Assembly: GCA_938036665.1 (NCBI GenBank)
Contig: CALHWR010000095.1
Span: forward strand, 1-23,142
Direction of reading: 5' to 3'
Length of the DNA stretch: 23,142 bases
DNA from: an uncultured Collinsella sp.
Lineage (GTDB): Bacteria > Actinomycetota > Coriobacteriia > Coriobacteriales > Coriobacteriaceae
Shown here: in pieces, positions 16,464 to 22,773 of the stretch
Layout: each line of letters opens with the position of its first letter
How positions within the stretch are numbered: the stretch's first letter is position 1
Program-made: the position numbers and the translations under genes
The notes under the pieces: generated by a model
The model's input: only the letters and a program-made list of their open reading frames with translations
Told to the model about the DNA's origin: nothing
Databases searched by the model: none

Positions 16464-17234
16464 ATGAAGATTGGATTTGTCGGTTTTGGCAATATGGCGA
16501 GCGCTATGGCCGATGGCTGGATCGCTGCCGGTGTAGCTGCGAGCGACATGTGCGCCTGTGCGGGTCGCTACGACGCACTGGTTGAGCGCTGTGAGGCGCG
16601 CGGGATGGCCGCTTGCCACGATGCCGCCGAGGTTGTCGCCGCATCCGATATCGTGGTCGCTGCGGTCAAGCCGTACATGATCGAGAAGGTATTCGCCCCG
16701 CTCAAGGATGCTCTTGCCAAAAAGGTCGTTCTGTCGGTTGCCTGGACCTGGGACAGTGCCATGTGGGAGCAGGTCCTGCCGGGCGTCGCGCATATCTCGA
16801 CGGTGCCCAACACGCCGGTTTCGGTGGGCGAGGGCGTCATCGCTTGCGAGAAGGCTTCCACGCTTAGTGATGAGCAGAGCGCAGTGGTGCTTGATCTGCT
16901 TGGCAAGCTCGGTGCGGTGGTCGAGCTCGATACGAGCCTGCTGTTCGTGGGCGGCACGGTGGGTGGTTGCGCTCCGGCATTTGTCGCTATGGCAATCGAG
17001 GCCCTGGGCGATGCAGCGGTCAAGCACGGTATCCCGCGTGCTGATGCCTATCGCATTGTGAGCCAGATGGTGCTGGGTACGGCAAAGCTGCAGCTTTCAA
17101 CTGGCCAGCATCCTGCGGCGATGAAGGATGCCGTATGCTCGCCCGGTGGCGCCACCATCAAGGGCGTCGTTGCGCTCGAGGACGCCGGCATGCGCAGTGC
17201 CCTGGTCAAGGCAATCGACGCAACCCTCCAGTAA
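16464..17234 (+). CDS. proC: Pyrroline-5-carboxylate reductase
   Basis: 256 residues from ATG 16464 (AAAGGA site); an in-frame ATG at 16440 is less well placed. The Rossmann motif GFVGFGNMASAM begins at residue 4. VAAVKPYMIEKV, VPNTPVSVGEGV and the signature segment CSPGGATIKGVVALE (C225 onward) are all as in ProC. The enzyme makes the last step of proline synthesis, reducing pyrroline-5-carboxylate with NAD(P)H. In the segment usually reading SGxGPA the protein has GGCAPAF, a mild change. A large hairpin directly after the gene probably ends transcription. Confidence 0.94.
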   Translation: MKIGFVGFGNMASAMADGWIAAGVAASDMCACAGRYDALVERCEARGMAACHDAAEVVAASDIVVAAVKPYMIEKVFAPLKDALAKKVVLSVAWTWDSAMWEQVLPGVAHISTVPNTPVSVGEGVIACEKASTLSDEQSAVVLDLLGKLGAVVELDTSLLFVGGTVGGCAPAFVAMAIEALGDAAVKHGIPRADAYRIVSQMVLGTAKLQLSTGQHPAAMKDAVCSPGGATIKGVVALEDAGMRSALVKAIDATLQ

Positions 17235-17384
17235 AACCGATCAAAAAGGGACAGGTATATTTTGGTAGGTTTTTCCTGCGGTTTTGTCCTTTTGGCGAAA
17301 AGCGCCCCGCAACTGGCTCGATTCCAGTTGCGGGGCGCTTGCGTTTGCCCAGATAAAACCGACCGAAAAAACCTGTCCCTTTTT
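17233..17384. repeat. Nested inverted-repeat element after proC
   Basis: Outer 14-bp perfect inverted arms AAAAAGGGACAGGT (17243-17256) and ACCTGTCCCTTTTT (17371-17384) enclose a 17-bp perfect central stem (17300-17316 with 17324-17340). AAAACCG occurs at 17233 and 17355, with its complement CGGTTTT at 17279-17285 between them, so alternative pairings exist. The layout resembles a small non-coding mobile or REP-like element that also serves as a transcription stop between convergent genes. Confidence 0.75.
17300..17340. terminator. Probable two-way terminator between proC and the minus-strand small gene
   Basis: A 17-bp perfect stem with a 7-base loop (CTCGATT). On the minus strand it is followed by TTTT, a classic terminator for the gene at 17391-17564. 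On the plus strand the following TTGCGTTT is a poorer T tract, but the stem is very strong. Confidence 0.7.
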
Positions 17385-17390
17385 GGCGGG

Positions 17391-17564
17391 TTAGTCCCAG
17401 AAGCTGTCTTCTTCGTCCTCGGACTTGGGACCGCGGTCGACGTACATCTTATGGGTACGCTTCTCCATTACAAAGGCAAGAATCGCAAATAACAGGATGC
17501 CGCCGGCGAAAAGGATGGCAAAACCGGTGCGGGTGCCAAACAAAAAGGAAAAAACTGCGTCCAT
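17391..17564 (-). CDS. 57-residue single-pass membrane protein, unknown function
   Basis: A short gene on the minus strand. The start codon (17562-17564) has an AGAAGG ribosome binding site at normal distance. The product begins MDAVFSFLFGTRTGFAI, has one membrane helix (about residues 13-32), then a basic stretch (MEKRTHKMY) and an acidic tail ending DEEDSFWD. Positive residues after the helix suggest the C-terminal part is in the cytoplasm. The gene is divergent from serS and convergent with proC. The good start signal, the hydrophobic/charged layout and the terminator-like hairpin beyond its stop all argue that it is real. No family was recognised. Confidence 0.75.
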   Translation of the reverse strand: MDAVFSFLFGTRTGFAILFAGGILLFAILAFVMEKRTHKMYVDRGPKSEDEEDSFWD

Positions 17565-17607
17565 TGGGTGCCTTCTTGCGTAGTTGAGTTGGGTCGTAAA
17601 CGCTCAT

Positions 17608-17645
17608 AAGTATATACTTGCCCATACATGTACAAGGTTGCAACC
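17608..17645. promoter_or_regulatory. Divergent promoter region with two palindromes
   Basis: The 111-bp gap between the small minus-strand gene and serS holds a perfect 12-bp palindrome AAGTATATACTT (17608-17619) and a perfect 10-bp palindrome GGTTGCAACC (17636-17645). The first overlaps a possible minus-strand -10 box (TATACT). No T-box leader is present before serS. An operator role is only inferred. Confidence 0.4.
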
Positions 17646-17675
17646 TAAATGGAATGTATATCGCCGGAGGATCTA

Positions 17676-18959
17676 ATGCTTGATATCAAGTTTGTTCGCG
17701 AGAACCCCGATGCCATCGATACTGCCATGGCTAACCGCCAGACGTCTTGGGATCGCGAGAAGTTCTTTGAGCTCGACGACGAGCGTCGTGCCGTCATCAC
17801 CGAGGTCGAGGAGCTCCAGGCCACGCGTAACGCCGAGTCCAAGAAGATTGGCGCCCTGATGAAGGAGGGCAAGAAGGACGAGGCCGAGGCCGCCAAGGAG
17901 GCCGTGCGCGCCGTCAACGAGAAGATCGACGGTCTGGCCGAGCGCCGTACCGCTCTTGAGCAGGAGCAGTACGACTTCATGGCTCACCTGCCCAACATTC
18001 CGTGCGAGGCCACCCCGTACGGTAAGGACGAGGACGAGAACATCGAGCGTCGTCGTTGGGGCACCCCGCGCGAGTTCGACTTCGACTTTAAGCCGCACTG
18101 GGATCTGGGCACCGACCTCGACATCCTCGACTTCGAGCGCGGCAACAAGCTCTCCGGCAGCCGCTTCACCGTTCTCGGTGGCGCCGGCGCCCGCCTGGAG
18201 CGCGCCCTTATCAACTTCTTCCTGGACACGCACACGAGCCGTGGCTTCAAGGAGTGGTGGCCGCCCATCGTCGTCAAGCGTCAGACCATGTTCGGCACGG
18301 GTCAGCTGCCCAAGTTCGAGGACGACGCCTATCACGTCTCGGGCGATAACTTCCTGATCCCCACCGCCGAGGTCGTGCTGACCAATCTGCACGCCGGCGA
18401 GGTCCTCGATGCCGACACCCTGCCGCGCCGCTACACTGCCTTCACTCCCTGCTTCCGCGAGGAGGCCGGTTCCGCCGGTCGCGACACCCGCGGCATCATT
18501 CGCCAGCACGAGTTCGACAAGGTCGAGATGGTCAAGTTTGCCAAGCCGGAGGAGTCCGATGAGGAGCTCGAGAGCATGACCGCCGAGGCCGAGTACCTGC
18601 TGCAGCAGCTGGGCCTTCCGTATCGCGTGATTAGCCTGTGCACCGGTGACCTGGGCTTCTCTGCCCGTCAGACCTACGATGTCGAGGTTTGGCTGCCGAG
18701 CTACAACGCCTACAAGGAGATCAGCTCCTGCTCCAACTGCGGTGACTTCCAGGCTCGTCGCGCTAACATCAAGTATCGTGACCCCGAGAACTTCAAGGGT
18801 TCGCGCTACCTGCATACCCTCAACGGCTCCGGTCTGCCGGCTGGCCGCACCATGGCCGCTATTCTGGAGAACTACCAGAATGCCGACGGCACCATCACGA
18901 TCCCCGAGGTCCTGCGTCCCTACATGGGCGGCCTCGAGAAGATTGAGCCGGTCGCGTAA
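17676..18959 (+). CDS. serS: Seryl-tRNA synthetase
   Basis: 427 residues from ATG 17676 (GGAGG site); an ATG at 17649 in frame lacks this and would add nine unusual residues. The N-terminal ~110 residues form the charged helical arm that grips the long variable arm of tRNA-Ser. The class II catalytic domain follows, with motif 2 [20 protein letters not shown] (from residue 260) and motif 3 beginning [19 protein letters not shown] (from residue 383). The usual form of motif 3 is NGSGLAVGR, so PA replaces AV here. The gene supplies serine for the tRNA-Ser encoded further right, among others. A terminator follows. Confidence 0.98.
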   Translation: MLDIKFVRENPDAIDTAMANRQTSWDREKFFELDDERRAVITEVEELQATRNAESKKIGALMKEGKKDEAEAAKEAVRAVNEKIDGLAERRTALEQEQYDFMAHLPNIPCEATPYGKDEDENIERRRWGTPREFDFDFKPHWDLGTDLDILDFERGNKLSGSRFTVLGGAGARLERALINFFLDTHTSRGFKEWWPPIVVKRQTMFGTGQLPKFEDDAYHVSGDNFLIPTAEVVLTNLHAGEVLDADTLPRRYTAFTPCFREEAGSAGRDTRGIIRQHEFDKVEMVKFAKPEESDEELESMTAEAEYLLQQLGLPYRVISLCTGDLGFSARQTYDVEVWLPSYNAYKEISSCSNCGDFQARRANIKYRDPENFKGSRYLHTLNGSGLPAGRTMAAILENYQNADGTITIPEVLRPYMGGLEKIEPVA

Positions 18960-18982
18960 CTTGGCTGCATAGGGGATATACA

Positions 18983-19009
18983 AGGGCGCTCCCTCGGGGG
19001 CGCCCTATT
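18983..19009 (+). terminator. Terminator after serS
   Basis: AGGGCGC (18983-18989) pairs with GCGCCCT (19000-19006), with additional C/G pairing inside, followed by ATTT. The T tract is short, so efficiency is uncertain. Confidence 0.7.
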
Positions 19010-19132
19010 TCGTGCGCAGGTCCATACCATGCCGTGCGGACAGCTCAATGGAAAATACACGATCAACTGTTCTATATACAGCCATCTACCTGCTATGCTT
19101 TTGCTAAATAAGAGCGAGAGAAAGGGGACGCA

Positions 19133-19510
19133 ATGGAGCTGTTTGATGATCGGGTGGTTTTGTTTGAGAGCGACGAGGGCGGGGAGTACCTGCTTGTAAC
19201 GTGTGAGTCGTCTGGCATGGGCGGCCTGGTGGTTCGGCAGACGAGTGAGGGTCCGTTGACACAATGGTGCTTTGAGGAGTCGCCTCATGTGGTCGAGACC
19301 CTTGTGACGCACGAGGGACTTGTGGCGCTGGAGCACTTCTATGGAGTTGGGACTTCCAACCAGGCCGCGCGCATGCTGAGCATCTCGTTTGCCGATTATG
19401 ATTGTGCCCAGCGGGTGAGATCGCTCCTGAGGGAACTTGATGCTAAGTTCGACGTGATCGAAAAGCCAATCGATCGTACGGGGAACGGCGGTATATGCGG
19501 AGCAGCATGA
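19133..19510 (+). CDS. Hypothetical protein, 125 residues
   Basis: No family recognised. The ATG has a GAAAGGGG ribosome binding site, and a possible -10 box (TATGCT, 19094-19099) lies upstream. The protein is soluble and mildly acidic. Its first half looks beta-rich (DRVVLFESDEGGEYLLVTCE, then GLVVRQTSEGPLT). A helical region (YDCAQRVRSLLRELDAKFD) and a glycine-rich tail (NGGICGAA) follow. The gene stands alone between serS and tRNA-Arg, so context gives no hint to function. Confidence 0.7.
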   Translation: MELFDDRVVLFESDEGGEYLLVTCESSGMGGLVVRQTSEGPLTQWCFEESPHVVETLVTHEGLVALEHFYGVGTSNQAARMLSISFADYDCAQRVRSLLRELDAKFDVIEKPIDRTGNGGICGAA

Positions 19511-19546
19511 CAAAACTGCGTTCCACAAAAAAGTTTGAGATTGTGC

Positions 19547-19576
19547 TTGACTCCAATAAGCTAAAGTGGTTTTATA
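19547..19576 (+). promoter_or_regulatory. Promoter of tRNA-Arg
   Basis: TTGACT (19547-19552) and TTTATA (19571-19576) with an 18-bp spacing; the tRNA begins 12 bp after the -10 box. TTTTAT one base earlier would give a 17-bp spacing. Confidence 0.6.
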
Positions 19577-19587
19577 TGTCTTGCGCT

Positions 19588-19664
19588 GCGGCGTTACCTC
19601 AGCTGGATAGAGGGTCTGACTACGAATCAGAACGTCATAGGTTCGAATCCTATACGCCGCACCA
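19588..19664 (+). tRNA. tRNA-Arg (anticodon ACG)
   Basis: The acceptor GCGGCGT/ACGCCGC and the anticodon arm TCTGA-CTACGAA-TCAGA are perfectly paired. The anticodon is ACG, whose A34 should be converted to inosine. The T arm is intact and the 3' CCA is encoded. Confidence 0.97.
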
Positions 19665-19675
19665 TTTGAGATTAA

Positions 19676-19703
19676 AGCTCCCGGCAACGGGGGCTTTTCT
19701 TTT
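19676..19703 (+). terminator. Terminator after tRNA-Arg
   Basis: AGCTCCCG (19676-19683), GCAA loop, CGGGGGCT (19688-19695; one T-G pair), then TTTTCTTTT. It is nearly the same hairpin as the one after tRNA-Leu. Confidence 0.9.
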
Positions 19704-19827
19704 GCGCCAGCTTGAGTGCTTTCGTCCAAAGGGACGATTTCCTGTCGACTCGTGTAAGATTCCGAGTAGGTGTCGCGGCCCATCCGCGGCCACTCCTTCT
19801 CTCAACGACCGATCAGGGTGATACTTC

Positions 19828-22269
19828 GTGGCAGAGCGTCCGACATACAAGCTCAGGTTTCTCGATCCCAAGAAGCGCTTTCCGGCGATGCCCGAGCAGC
19901 CAGCGGGACGCTCATATGGCGTGGTCTGGAAACTCTTTGGCGAGGATCAGCATGAATCTTGCTATGTCGTCGAATTCGTTGGCAAAAGTCATGTGTCGCT
20001 TTTGGGCTACGTAAGCGTTTCGGGCGAGGTGTACAAGGTGGACCGCCCCGTTAGCGAGACTCCGCTGCCCAACGATCCCGACATGGAACTGGTCCTTGAC
20101 GAGTCGGACTCCGGTATTGGTGAGATTGTGGTTCGGGGAGCCAACGGCACGATGCGCGCGTGCGCGCGAACCGTCGGCTCTCCCGAAGGCCCCATGCGCG
20201 AGCAGCCCGACCACGAGACATGGAATTCGACCCGCTCCCTTCCTTACGGCGAGTTCATGGCATCGATGTTCCTGCGCTACGTGATATTCGCTGACTCCGA
20301 AAATGCCATTGCGAGCACGGCGGACGCCGGCGGACTCGACGAGGGTATGCAAAATGTTATCGACAAGATCAAGCTCGTAAAGTTGCCCGAGCCGGTCGAG
20401 GTGTTTTTGGGCTTTAACACGGCACCGCTCCCTGATGCTATCGAGACGCTGCTTTACCGCGTTGACCATGCCGAGAATCCGAGCGGTATCGAGCGCTATG
20501 CCGCCGCCCTTATGAGTGAAATTGACTTGCCCCGCTTGCGCACCATCGCCGCTAAGTCCGAGATGAGCCTGGCTCGCATTGATCGCTCAAAGCTTTTCTA
20601 TCTCAATTTTGATCGCAGCCTGCTGGACCAGGACGAGATTGACATGCTGCTTGCCATCGAGTGCCGTCTTAACCGTCTCTCTGGCATCCTTGAGCACATC
20701 GGGGCCGGATTGGTCCCTGCGGCATCCTCGCCGAGCCTTGAGGGCTGCGCGCTCTTTGATGCGTGGCATATCGCCAAGACGACCAACGATGTTCCTCGAC
20801 TGCTCGATACGGCCTCGAGCGATAACCCGTGGGGCGAACCGGGTACGGTGGCTTGCCAGCCGGGCGGTGAGTGGGATGTGCGTACCCGCTTCGCGCGTAT
20901 TGTCGAGGCGCTTAACGTGGTCACTCGGCTCGACTATACCTATCGGGCAAACGTTGCCGAGGGGATTATGCTCGTTCGGTTTGGGCAGTCTGTCGTTGAT
21001 GCCATGCCGCAACGTGAATACGACGCTCAAGATGACGCCTGGCACGAGCTGGACGAGGACACGCGCACGATCTGGGCCGCGGAGCACGATGCGCGCGTGG
21101 CGCTCACGCTTGCGGCAGCGTGTTTTGCCGCGGGCACCTGCATCACGCGCTGCTATGTGCAGATTGCTGCTCCCGACAGTGAGCAGGGCGAGTGCGTTGT
21201 CGCAACGTATTTCTTTGGGCGTGCGGCCTATCTGGCCGATTGCGTGCCTGTCGCCAAGGATCTTGAGAGCATGGACATGGACGATATGCCGTGCAAGCGT
21301 GTGCTTGAGGCGTATGAGTCAACCGCTCCGGAGACGATTGAGCCGGCGGAGGTTCATGCTCGTCCGCGTGATGACCATCGCATGCTGCCGCCGGCGCTGC
21401 GCGATCTGCTGCTTGCCGATACGGCTGACGAGCTGGAGGTCATGGAAGAGGACGACGACCCATACGTGGCCCGTGTTGTTGAATTGCGCGAGCAGGCAAA
21501 AGTCGACCGTACAGGTGCTTTTGAAGGCTTTTCCCGTCTTGTCGAGGAGTTGGAGGCCAAGTGCGCCGTCGCCGAGCTTTTGGCGACAGGTCCGGTTCAA
21601 ACGCAGTTTTGCGATAACCAGCTGGTGCGCATGGTGCTACCGGTGTTGGAAGAAGACCGCTCTGTGCGAATCCTTCGTGCGCCCGATGCGCTGTACTTTG
21701 CCCAGCACGAGATCTGCAGCTTTTACGCCGAGCAGGAGGACTTTGAACGAGCACTGCCCGAGGTGCGCCATCTTTACGATCTGGCGCGCTCGTCCATGCA
21801 GTCGCACTTTGCGCTCATCAACGTGCTTGCGCGTCTGGAGCGCTTTGACGAGATTATCGAGGTGGCGCGCCACGGCCTACGTATTGCCAGCGATCGTTCT
21901 GCAATCGGCTACCTGTTCTATCGCTTGGCGTTTGCCTATTGGAATTGCGATCAGCTCGACCTGGCGCTGGCTTGTTACCGTCTGGTGCCGCGCGGCGAGG
22001 AGTCGGGCAGCAGCGCGCTGGAAGAAATGCAGGGCCTTATGAACGAGATGGGCGTCAGCGAGCCTCCGACGTTCGAGGAAGCGGTCGAGACCATCCACAA
22101 GGCTGGACTAGAGCTGCCGCCAGTGTCCGCCGTGACGAATCAGCTGGCAGATGCCGCTGTGCAACTGGTCGATAACGGCTTCTTTTTCCTGGCGCGCGGT
22201 TGTATCTTCCAAATGTGGCGCACCATGGGTAACGACGAGCTCGGCTCCCTCAACCGCTCGCTGGGGTAG
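19828..22269 (+). CDS. Large hypothetical protein with TPR-like C-terminal region
   Basis: 813 residues from GTG 19828 (AGGGTGA site 8 bases upstream). No membrane segment or signal peptide is seen, and the protein is strongly acidic, notably around residues 495-560 (for example EVMEEDDD). Residues of about 610-730 show helix pairs with TPR-like spacing (YAEQEDFERALPEVRHLYD, then LARLERFDEIIEVARHGL and YWNCDQLDLALACYRLVPRG), suggesting a protein-protein interaction scaffold. The first 600 residues have no motif that could be named. It is preceded by the tRNA-Arg terminator and followed by the tRNA-Ser promoter, so it is probably transcribed alone, although no clear promoter or terminator was found. 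Function unknown. Confidence 0.85.
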   Translation: MAERPTYKLRFLDPKKRFPAMPEQPAGRSYGVVWKLFGEDQHESCYVVEFVGKSHVSLLGYVSVSGEVYKVDRPVSETPLPNDPDMELVLDESDSGIGEIVVRGANGTMRACARTVGSPEGPMREQPDHETWNSTRSLPYGEFMASMFLRYVIFADSENAIASTADAGGLDEGMQNVIDKIKLVKLPEPVEVFLGFNTAPLPDAIETLLYRVDHAENPSGIERYAAALMSEIDLPRLRTIAAKSEMSLARIDRSKLFYLNFDRSLLDQDEIDMLLAIECRLNRLSGILEHIGAGLVPAASSPSLEGCALFDAWHIAKTTNDVPRLLDTASSDNPWGEPGTVACQPGGEWDVRTRFARIVEALNVVTRLDYTYRANVAEGIMLVRFGQSVVDAMPQREYDAQDDAWHELDEDTRTIWAAEHDARVALTLAAACFAAGTCITRCYVQIAAPDSEQGECVVATYFFGRAAYLADCVPVAKDLESMDMDDMPCKRVLEAYESTAPETIEPAEVHARPRDDHRMLPPALRDLLLADTADELEVMEEDDDPYVARVVELREQAKVDRTGAFEGFSRLVEELEAKCAVAELLATGPVQTQFCDNQLVRMVLPVLEEDRSVRILRAPDALYFAQHEICSFYAEQEDFERALPEVRHLYDLARSSMQSHFALINVLARLERFDEIIEVARHGLRIASDRSAIGYLFYRLAFAYWNCDQLDLALACYRLVPRGEESGSSALEEMQGLMNEMGVSEPPTFEEAVETIHKAGLELPPVSAVTNQLADAAVQLVDNGFFFLARGCIFQMWRTMGNDELGSLNRSLG

Positions 22270-22318
22270 GCGAAGCTTTCAAGAAGGAAAGGCTGCTAGG
22301 CAATTAGAAAATTTCCTC

Positions 22319-22347
22319 TTGCCCATCCTTGGCTGTTTGGTTACTAT
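22319..22347 (+). promoter_or_regulatory. Promoter of tRNA-Ser
   Basis: TTGCCC (22319-22324) and TACTAT (22342-22347; overlapping TATAGA) at 17-bp spacing, 15 bp before the tRNA. Confidence 0.6.
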
Positions 22348-22361
22348 AGAACGGCTGTTAC

Positions 22362-22452
22362 GGAGAGCTGACCGAGAGGCCGAAGGTGCTCGCCTGCTAA
22401 GTGAGTATGCCCCACAAGGGCATCTAGGGTTCGAATCCCTACTCCTCCGCCA
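22362..22452 (+). tRNA. tRNA-Ser (anticodon GCT) with a poorly paired acceptor stem
   Basis: Anticodon arm CTCGC-CTGCTAA-GTGAG (anticodon GCT), a long variable arm ATGCCC/GGGCAT, T arm TAGGG-TTCGAAT-CCCTA, discriminator G and encoded CCA all fit tRNA-Ser. The acceptor stem is abnormal: GGAGAGC (22362-22368) faces CTCCTCC (22442-22448), giving four Watson-Crick pairs, an A-C mismatch, a G-T pair and a C-C mismatch. The true complement GCTCTCC occurs at 22632-22638, again followed by GCCA. The gene may be a chimera or may have had its 3' end replaced. Confidence 0.85.
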
Positions 22453-22524
22453 GTATGACTTGAAAGAAGGGTCCCATTTGGGGCCCTTTTTTGTGCGGAG
22501 AAAGGAGGCTGGGGATTCGAACCC
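22445..22524. repeat. 80-bp imperfect direct repeat, copy 1
   Basis: Starts in the tRNA-Ser 3' end (CTCCGCCAGTATGA), includes the tRNA terminator and ends with GGAGGCTGGGGATTCGAACC plus one C, the reverse complement of a tRNA T-arm-like 3' end. Copy 2 lies exactly 190 bp downstream with few differences. Confidence 0.85.
22467..22492 (+). terminator. Terminator after tRNA-Ser
   Basis: AAGGGTCCC (22467-22475) pairs with GGGGCCCTT (22480-22488) across an ATTT loop, followed by six T in total. Confidence 0.9.
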
Positions 22525-22638
22525 GAGAGGGCACGGGCGTTAAGCAAACGCGAAAGCGTTTGTAGCCCGTGGGCGAAAAGCCGCCAGGCTTTGAAGCCGG
22601 AGGGCATGCGCAGCATGCCCGGACATCCCCAGCTCTCC
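22504..22638. repeat. Multi-hairpin element between the two repeat copies
   Basis: An outer stem of 13 pairs with one bulged base (22504-22516 with 22625-22638) encloses four hairpins in a row: CCC-GAGA-GGG (22522-22531); CACGGGC/GCCCGTG (22532-22571) with an inner CAAACGC-GAAA-GCGTTTG; AAAGCC-GCCA-GGCTTT (22577-22592); and GGGCATGC-GCA-GCATGCCC (22602-22620). No open frame with a start signal is present. It could be a small mobile element, a recombination site or a structured RNA; sequence alone cannot decide. Confidence 0.7.
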
Positions 22639-22642
22639 GCCA
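22625..22642 (+). pseudogene. Displaced tRNA-Ser-like 3' end
   Basis: ATCCCCA followed by GCTCTCC, G and CCA has the form of the last part of a T arm, acceptor 3' strand, discriminator and CCA of a serine tRNA. No matching 5' half stands next to it, but its acceptor strand is the exact complement of the 5' acceptor of the tRNA-Ser at 22362. Confidence 0.7.
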
Positions 22643-22714
22643 GTATGAACTTGAAGAAGGGTCCCATTTGGGGCCCTTTTTATTATCAAGAATGGCGGCT
22701 GGGGATTCGAACCC
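22635..22714. repeat. 80-bp imperfect direct repeat, copy 2
   Basis: The same order as copy 1: tRNA-like 3' end CTCCGCCAGTATGA, a terminator identical in stem and loop, then GGCGGCT and GGGGATTCGAACCC. The stretch between terminator and T-arm-like end is the least conserved part. Confidence 0.85.
22657..22681 (+). terminator. Duplicated tRNA-Ser terminator
   Basis: AAGGGTCCC (22657-22665), ATTT loop, GGGGCCCTT (22670-22678), then T residues; a copy of the hairpin at 22467 without a complete tRNA before it. Confidence 0.85.
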
Positions 22715-22716
22715 TC

Positions 22717-22749
22717 AAAAAAGGAGGCATCCTTTCGGACGCCTCCTTT
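22717..22749 (-). terminator. Terminator of the minus-strand gene at the right edge
   Basis: AAAGGAGGCATCC (22720-22732) pairs with GGACGCCTCCTTT (22737-22749) with one A-C mismatch and a 4-base loop. The A run at 22717-22722 gives a U tract on the minus strand, 24 bp after the stop codon of the gene at 22774. Confidence 0.88.
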
Positions 22750-22773
22750 CAGTGGACTTATTATTCTTGCGCC

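Noticed and set aside
17673..18983. A 436-codon open frame on the minus strand over serS
   Set aside because: It mirrors serS exactly; the long antisense frame comes from the GC-rich third codon positions. The protein is low-complexity in leucine, valine and glycine and has no ribosome binding site.
20579..22042. A 487-codon plus-strand frame inside the 813-residue gene
   Set aside because: Rich in arginine, serine and cysteine, as expected for an out-of-frame reading of GC-rich coding DNA, and lacking a start signal.
22504..22638. A selenocysteine tRNA on the minus strand, suggested by a CTTCAAA loop
   Set aside because: The loop-closing bases do not give a proper 7-base anticodon loop, the would-be D arm is an 8-bp stem with a 3-base loop lacking GG, and no CCA follows on that strand.
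22344..22667. Open frames reading GIRTLD or GDSNP near tRNA-Ser
   Set aside because: They translate T-arm-like sequence (GGGGATTCGAACCC) and lack start signals; the DNA repeat itself is the real feature.
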